Part shown: positions 59,000 to 64,000 of the stretch, piece after piece
Position numbering within the stretch: position 1 is the first letter of the stretch
Layout of the letters: the number at the start of each line of letters is the position of its first letter
Assembly (NCBI GenBank): GCA_963789555.1
Contig: CAWBKY010000004.1
Coordinates: 248,001-312,000 of the forward strand
Direction: 5' to 3'
Source: JACXTP01 sp963789555
Lineage (GTDB): Archaea > Thermoplasmatota > Thermoplasmata > Methanomassiliicoccales > UBA472
Length of the DNA stretch: 64,000 nucleotides
Notes under the pieces: model-generated
Databases searched by the model: none
The model's input: the letters and a program-made list of their open reading frames with translations, nothing else
Told to the model about the DNA's origin: nothing
Translations under genes and position numbers: made by a program

Positions 59000-60342
59000 G
59001 GCTGGAGAACGACCGTCTGGATAAAAATGAGCAAGTAATGGGATTGCGCCGTTCCGATCTTAGACCAGGTGGAAGAGTATCATAAAGAAGCGCATGGGCC
59101 AGCAACATTCCGGCCAGGTGTGACCCATGTCCCGGTGTCAGGTAAGGTTTGGGACGGCGAGGAAATGAAGGCCTTGGTGGCCAGCTTCGTTGGACTTCTG
59201 GTTGACCACCGGTAGCTTCAACGATGCCTTCCAGGAGCGTTTCGCGGCATTCCTTGGGGTGGGGCATGCGCTGACCACCAACTCTGGTTCATCAGCCAAC
59301 CTGCTGGCCATGACCGCCCTCACCTCGAAGAAGTTGGCAGGAAGGAAATTGGTCAAAGGGTGACGAGGTGATCAACTGTAGCGGCAGGATTCCCTACCAC
59401 GGTCAATCCCATCGTCCAGAACGGTCTGACGCCTGTATTCGTGGACGTCGCTCTGCCCACCTACAATGTCGATACCGAACTGATCGAGGAAGCGATAACC
59501 GACCGGACCCGGGCGATCATGTTCGCCCACACCTTGGGAAACCCTGTTGACCTTCACCGCATCACCAGTCTGGCTAAGAAGCATGACCTCTGGTTGGTGG
59601 AGGATTGCTGCGATGCCCTGGGATCCCAATATCACGAAAGGTCTGTAGGAGGTTTCGGCGCCATGGCCACCTTCAGCTTCTATCCCGCCCACCATATCAC
59701 GATGGGGGAAGGGGGGGCGGTCGTGACCGACAACATAGAGCTATCGCACATAGTCGAGTCCTTCAGGGACTGGGGGCGGGACTGTCATTGCCCACCTGGA
59801 CGAGACAACACTTGCAGGAACCGTTATGGTTTCCAGTTCGGCGGTCTGCCTGAAGGATATGACCACAAATATGTTTACTCGGAGCTTGGGTACAATCTTA
59901 AGATCACCGATATGCAGGCAGCCATCGGACTGGCCCAAATGGCCAAGTTGGAATGGTTCATCCAGAGGAGGAAGGATAATTTGGATCGATCTTTCGAAGG
60001 CCTTCATGACCTGGAGGATGTCCTGGTCGCTACCTCAGGGCCACAAAGGGGAGCCAACCCTCCTGGTTCGGCTTTCCTCTCACGGTTAGGGGTGGTCCGA
60101 AGGAACGAAAGCTCCTGGTCCAGTTCCTAGATGATAAGAAGATCGGGACTAGACTGCTCTTCGGTGGTAACTTGGTCAAACAACCATACTTCCAGAGCGT
60201 GGAGCACCGCATCGTGGGGGAACTGGAGCAGACGGACATAATAATGAACCAAACGTTCTGGATAGGGGTGTTCCCAGGACTCGACCGAGCGATGTTGGAC
60301 TATGTCGTGACGAGTGTCCATGAATTCTATCATAGAAATTGA
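58996..60342 (+). CDS. rfbH: CDP-4-keto-6-deoxyglucose 3-dehydrase (E1), frameshifted
   Basis: A PLP and [2Fe-2S] enzyme that removes the 3-hydroxyl with an electron-donating reductase. LDQVEEYHKEAHGPATFRPG, EMKALVASSLDFWLTTGSFN, HALTTNSGSSANLLAMTALT, AIMFAHTLGNPVDLHRITSL, LWLVEDCCDALGSQYHE and FSFYPAHHITMGEGGAVVTD are in order. The catalytic lysine of aminotransferases is replaced by histidine in PAHHITMGEGG. The iron-sulfur cysteines are in RDWGRDCHCPPGRDNTCRNR (C-x-C-x7-C). The end is TFWIGVFPGLDRAMLDYVVT. About 440 residues; indels near 59060, 59190, 59360 and 60050. No gene for the E3 reductase partner is visible in the window. Confidence 0.87.
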
Positions 60343-60401
60343 TGTCCAAACCATGGGTCGGACCTGCATTCTCTAATCGCGAATGGTGTCCTAGGCAATT
60401 A

Positions 60402-60412
60402 TTAATAAATAT
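60402..60412 (+). promoter_or_regulatory. TATA element of the rml operon
   Basis: TTAATAAATAT lies 28-38 bases before the rmlA ATG at 60440. No ribosome-binding site is seen, so the transcript probably starts at or just before the ATG. Confidence 0.55.
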
Positions 60413-60439
60413 CCTCTTAATTTACCCAGTTGAACTCTC

Positions 60440-61327
60440 ATGAAAGGAATCATCCTGGCGGGGGGAAGCGGAACTAGGCTCTACCCTATGACCTCGGTCC
60501 TGAACAAGCACTTGTTGCCCATTTACAACAAACCGATGATCTATTATCCGCTTTCCGTCCTGATGCTGGCCAACATCAAGGACATTCTTATCATCTCCAC
60601 TCCCGCCGACACCCCGAACTTCAAGACCTTGCTGGGTGACGGGGAGCGTTTCGGCATCAACCTATCCTACGAGGTCCAACCCTCACCGGATGGACTGGCC
60701 CAAGCATTCCTTATCGGGGAGTCGTTCATCGGCAACGATGGGGCCGCCTTGATCCTAGGGGACAACATATTCGTCGGCAGTGGGATGAGGGACAACCTCA
60801 GCCATGCGGTCCAGAACGTCAAGAGGAACAAGGCGACTGTCTTCGGTTATAACGTCAACGACCCGGAGCGCTTCGGGGTGATCGAGTTCACCAAGGATGG
60901 TACCGTCAAATCTATCGAGGAGAAACCCAAGCACCCCAAGTCCAATTATGCCGCCACCGGTCTCTACTTCTACGACAACAGGGTGGTGGACTTCGCAAAG
61001 AAGGTCAGGCCTTCCAAGCGCAATGAGCTCGAGATCACCGACCTGAACAACCTCTATCTCCAGGACGGCAGCCTCGAGGCCATCCTCCTGGGCCGTGGGT
61101 TCACCTGGTTGGACGCTGGTACGCCTGACTCGCTGTCCGAGGCCACCACCTACATCCAATCCATGGAGAAGCACCAGGGCCTGAAGATAGCATGCTTGGA
61201 GGAGATCGCCTACCTGAACGGTTGGGTGGGCAGGGACGTCCTCGAGGATGTCATCAGCAAGAACCCCAAGAGCGACTATGGCATCTACCTGAACAAGGTG
61301 TTGGATGGCAAGATCATCTACAAATGA
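60440..61327 (+). CDS. rmlA: Glucose-1-phosphate thymidylyltransferase
   Basis: An intact 295-residue enzyme that makes dTDP-glucose, the first step to dTDP-L-rhamnose. MKGIILAGGSGTRLYPMTSV, LLPIYNKPMIYYPLSVLMLA, AFLIGESFIGNDGAALILGD, FGVIEFTKDGTVKSIEEKPK, YAATGLYFYDNRVVDFA and RGFTWLDAGTPDSLSEATTY are characteristic of RmlA. It leads a four-gene operon rmlA-C-D-B. Confidence 0.96.
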   Translation: MKGIILAGGSGTRLYPMTSVLNKHLLPIYNKPMIYYPLSVLMLANIKDILIISTPADTPNFKTLLGDGERFGINLSYEVQPSPDGLAQAFLIGESFIGNDGAALILGDNIFVGSGMRDNLSHAVQNVKRNKATVFGYNVNDPERFGVIEFTKDGTVKSIEEKPKHPKSNYAATGLYFYDNRVVDFAKKVRPSKRNELEITDLNNLYLQDGSLEAILLGRGFTWLDAGTPDSLSEATTYIQSMEKHQGLKIACLEEIAYLNGWVGRDVLEDVISKNPKSDYGIYLNKVLDGKIIYK

Positions 61328-61336
61328 AGGGGGAGC

Positions 61337-61894
61337 ATGAGGGCCACGCCGACCGACCTGAAGGAGGTCATCGTCCTAGAACCTGACCTTTTCCAGGACC
61401 AGCGTGGATGGTTCATGGAGTCCTATTCGCACCTCAAATATGCCCCCCTCGGAGTGGCAGTGATATTCAAACAGGACAACCACTCCTATTCCGCCAAGAA
61501 GGGGACGGTCAGGGGACTGCATTTCCAAAAGGCGCCAATGGAGCAGGCCAAGTTGGTCCGCTGCAGCCGCGGCTCGGTGCGTGACGTGGCGGTCGATATC
61601 CGGAAGGGGTCGCCAACCTATTGCAGATGGGTGGCCGTGGAATTGACCGCCAAGAACAACAGACAGTTGTTCATCCCATCCGGGTTCGCCCATGGGTTCG
61701 TGACCCTGGAGGACGATACCGAGGTCCAGTACAAGGTCGACAACTATTACAGCAAGGAACATGACCGGGTGGTGCGGTTCGATGACCCAACCATCGGGGT
61801 CGATTGGGGGACCGACCGACCCATCCTCTCCGACAAGGATGGGAAAGGTCCGCTACTGAAGGATTGTGACAATGATTTCTCCTTCATTGGTTAG
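61337..61894 (+). CDS. rmlC: dTDP-4-dehydrorhamnose 3,5-epimerase
   Basis: An intact 185-residue cupin enzyme. It has FQDQRGWFMESYSH, FKQDNHSYSAKKGTVRGLHF (catalytic His in RGLHFQ), KLVRCSRGSVRDVAVDIRKG, FIPSGFAHGFVTLEDDTEVQ with the catalytic Tyr in YKVDNYYSKEHD. It follows rmlA by nine bases with GGGGG upstream of the ATG at 61337. Confidence 0.95.
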   Translation: MRATPTDLKEVIVLEPDLFQDQRGWFMESYSHLKYAPLGVAVIFKQDNHSYSAKKGTVRGLHFQKAPMEQAKLVRCSRGSVRDVAVDIRKGSPTYCRWVAVELTAKNNRQLFIPSGFAHGFVTLEDDTEVQYKVDNYYSKEHDRVVRFDDPTIGVDWGTDRPILSDKDGKGPLLKDCDNDFSFIG

Positions 61895-61903
61895 GTGGGG
61901 CCG

Positions 61904-62757
61904 ATGCGCGTCCTCGTGACCGGTTCCGAGGGGCAGCTCGGCCATGACGTGGTGGAGGCCTTGAGAGAGCGGCATGAGACCATCGGAGTGGGTCGGAGAG
62001 AGATGGACCTGACCCGCCCTGATGCCATCCCCGATATCCTCCGCAGTATCGCCCCAGATTGCATCGTTCACTGCGGGGCGTACACCAAGGTGGACAAGGC
62101 GGAAGAGGAACCAGACCTTTGCCGGCTTGTGAACGGAACGGCCACTGGGGTGTTGGCCAAGACCGCGGAGGAGCTGTCCTCCCACCTCATCTACATCTCC
62201 ACCGACTATGTGTTCGACGGCAGGAAGGGCGCGCCCTATGAGATCGATGACCGACCGGCCCCGCTGAACGTTTATGGAAAAAGCAAGCTGGAAGGGGAGA
62301 TCGCAGTTCGGTCCCATCTACATGAACATCACATCGTGCGCACCTCGTGGGTGTTCGGCCACCGAGGTAACAATTTCGTCGAGACCATGCTGAGGCTAGG
62401 CAGGGCCGGAAAGGAGCTCCGGGTCGTCTCGGACCAGATAGGTTCCCCCACCTACACCCGGGACCTGGCAGACGTTGTTGGTGAATGATGGTCGAGGACC
62501 AGAACTATGGGACGTACCATGCCACGAACGAGGGGGAATGCTCCTGGTACGAGTTCGCTCAGGAGATCTTCCGCCTGGCAGGGATAGATGCGACGATGAG
62601 GCCGGTACGATCTGAGGATTATGCGACAAAGGCGATTAGACCGAGGGACTCGCGGTTAAGCAAAGCTTCATTGGACCATAGTATGTTCTCCCATCTACCA
62701 CACTGGAGGGATGGTTTGGAGAGGTATCTGATCGAGAGACGGGAGTCGATTGCATGA
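61904..62757 (+). CDS. rmlD: dTDP-4-dehydrorhamnose reductase (frameshifted)
   Basis: MRVLVTGSEGQLGHDVVEAL begins an SDR fold. VHCGAYTKVDKAEEEPDL, LIYISTDYVFDGRKGAPYE and PLNVYGKSKLEGE (YxxxK) identify RmlD. After an indel near 62480 the end continues GTYHATNEGECSWYEFAQEI and RPRDSRLSKASLDHSMFSHL. About 284 residues. AGGTGGGG precedes the ATG at 61904; the stop overlaps rmlB (ATGA). Confidence 0.92.
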
Positions 62758-63754
62758 AGATCCTGGTAACTGGGGGGGCCGGGTTCATCGGTACCAACTT
62801 CATCAACTATTACCTGGAGAAGCACCCGGAGGCAGAGGTCATATGCCTGGACTTTCTGACTTATGCCGGGAACATGGACAATTTGAAGTTGGCCAAGCGT
62901 AACCCTCGTTTCCGCTTCGTCCGGGGGGACATAGGGGACAAGGACCTGGTCTTCAAGCTCTTTGAGCGTGAGGGCTTCGATCAAGTGATCAACTTCGCGG
63001 CGGAGTCCCATGTGGACCGTTCCATCGAGAATCCAGACATATTCGTGAGGACGAACGTGCTGGGCACCCAGGTCCTAATGGACGCCTCCCGCAAATTCCA
63101 CACGAAGCGGTTCCACCAGGTGTCAACGGACGAGGTGTATGGGGACCTGCCATTGGACAGACCGGACCTGCTTTTCACCGAGGACACGCCGCTCCATGCC
63201 TCCAGCCCATATTCCGCCAGCAAGGCGGCGGCGGACCTATTGGTATTGGCGTACCATCGGACCTTCGGTCAACCGGTCACGATCTCCCGATGCTCGAACA
63301 ACTATGGGCCGTTCCAGTTCCCGGAGAAGCTCATACCCAAGATGATCCTTCTAGCCCATCATGATAAACCCTTGCCAGTCTATGGGAAGGGGGAGAACGT
63401 CAGGGATTGGCTCCACGTCTACGACCACTGCACCGCCTTGGACCTGATCCTGGAAAAGGGTACCGATGGCTCGGTCTATAACGTCGGGGGTAACAACGAG
63501 TGGCGTAATATCGACCTCGTCAAGATCTGATCCTCAAGGAGATGGGAAAGGACCATTCGCTCATCCATTATGTCAAGGACCGTCCGGGTCATGACCTGAG
63601 ATATGCCATAAATGCCAACAAGATAAGGTCGGAGCTCGGACTGGAGGCCGAAATTCGATTTCCCTTCGGGATAAAGGTCACCATCAGCTGGTACCTGGAC
63701 AACATACACTGGTTGGACAGTGTGGCATCAGGTGATTATAGGCTAACAAAATAG
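62754..63754 (+). CDS. rmlB: dTDP-glucose 4,6-dehydratase (frameshifted)
   Basis: An SDR enzyme of about 333 residues. KILVTGGAGFIGTNFINYYL, FAAESHVDRSIENPDIFVRT, RFHQVSTDEVYGDLPLDRPD, SSPYSASKAAADLLVLAYHR (YxxxK), SRCSNNYGPFQFPEKLIPKM and KGENVRDWLHVYDHC are diagnostic. After an indel near 63530 the end continues ILKEMGKDHSLIHYVKDRPG, HDLRYAINANKIRSELGLEA; another indel is likely near 63660. It completes the rhamnose pathway. Confidence 0.93.
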
Positions 63755-64000
63755 ATAATCACGAAGTGATCGGGTCGTACCGATGGCGTTGCCTAGACCG
63801 GAAACCTTGTGCCAATTCAGGTGGATGGAATGAGCATTAGACTCGTCAAGGAATATGACCGCCCACATCCTGCCCTTTACCTGGGTCGATCAACACCATT
63901 GTCTCGTTAACCTTTAGAGCCACCAAAATTGGACCGGAGGAGTGCCGACACGACCTCAGCTTTCAACTGCCAGGTGTTCTCCAGCGCTTCCTCCTTTATT
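63755..64000. other. Right-edge stretch, possible 3' end of a leftward gene
   Basis: On the minus strand one frame reads KEEALENTWQLKAEVVSALL from the edge, and another reads MWAVIFLDESNAHSIHLNWH nearer to rmlB. These could be two parts of the C-terminus of one leftward gene split by an indel, but I recognise no family. Nothing else is seen here. Confidence 0.25.

Noticed and set aside
1..64000. CRISPR arrays, insertion sequences, phage genes, toxin-antitoxin pairs or defence systems
   Set aside because: No regular repeats, transposase motifs or typical defence proteins were seen; the HD phosphohydrolase is the chromosomal COG1078 type and its neighbours are not defence genes.

Overview
This window looks like part of an archaeal chromosome, most likely Thermoplasmatota and possibly Methanomassiliicoccales-like (inference). 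The archaeal signs are an archaeal SepF, RtcB, a RecJ/GAN-like DHH protein, a small PUA-domain protein, DUF835 and DUF2206/DUF1616 membrane proteins, N-glycosylation-style surface proteins, and promoters with a TATA element about 25-30 bases before a start codon and little or no leader. Coding DNA is GC-rich up to about 32 kb. It becomes visibly AT-richer in the sugar region, especially about 42.8-50 kb.

Many genes are interrupted by single-base frame changes while every motif on both sides stays conserved. I read these as sequence or assembly indels, not decayed genes, and I merged the pieces into one gene each. Coordinates of such genes are outer limits. The worst stretches are 33.6-40.8 kb and 50-60 kb.

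Layout. 1-2.4 kb: end of an Ech-type group 4 [NiFe] hydrogenase operon (C, D, E, F order) followed by a DUF1622 membrane protein. 2.4-14.2 kb: housekeeping and stress genes (phosphoesterase, two HTH regulators with palindromic sites, universal stress protein, aldehyde dehydrogenase, glycosyltransferases, RNase H-like exonuclease, RecJ-like DHH, ornithine carbamoyltransferase, CPBP protease). 14.5-25.6 kb: asparagine synthetase, tRNA-His, a membrane DUF835 protein, RtcB, a Ca/Na exchanger, a 1,200-residue surface protein and an HD phosphohydrolase. 25.7-32.4 kb: SepF, DUF1616, and a two-gene membrane cassette of unknown function present twice, flanking a PUA protein and a zinc-ribbon protein.

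32.5-63.8 kb is one large surface-polysaccharide region. It holds glycosyltransferases, a methyltransferase, a WbdD-like methyltransferase/kinase/coiled-coil protein beside a Wzm/Wzt exporter whose ATPase carries a C-terminal Wzt-type domain, a Gfo/Idh oxidoreductase with a TIM-barrel-like partner, and DUF2206/DUF1616 membrane proteins. A leftward group follows: an RfbH-like dehydrase, a NeuB-like synthase, an acetolactate-synthase-like TPP enzyme, an epimerase and a HAD phosphatase. Then come rfbF-rfbG-rfbH for CDP-3,6-dideoxyhexose and rmlA-C-D-B for dTDP-L-rhamnose. Together these suggest synthesis of rhamnose plus an unusual, perhaps carbon-branched, dideoxy sugar, assembly on a carrier, terminal modification and ABC export.
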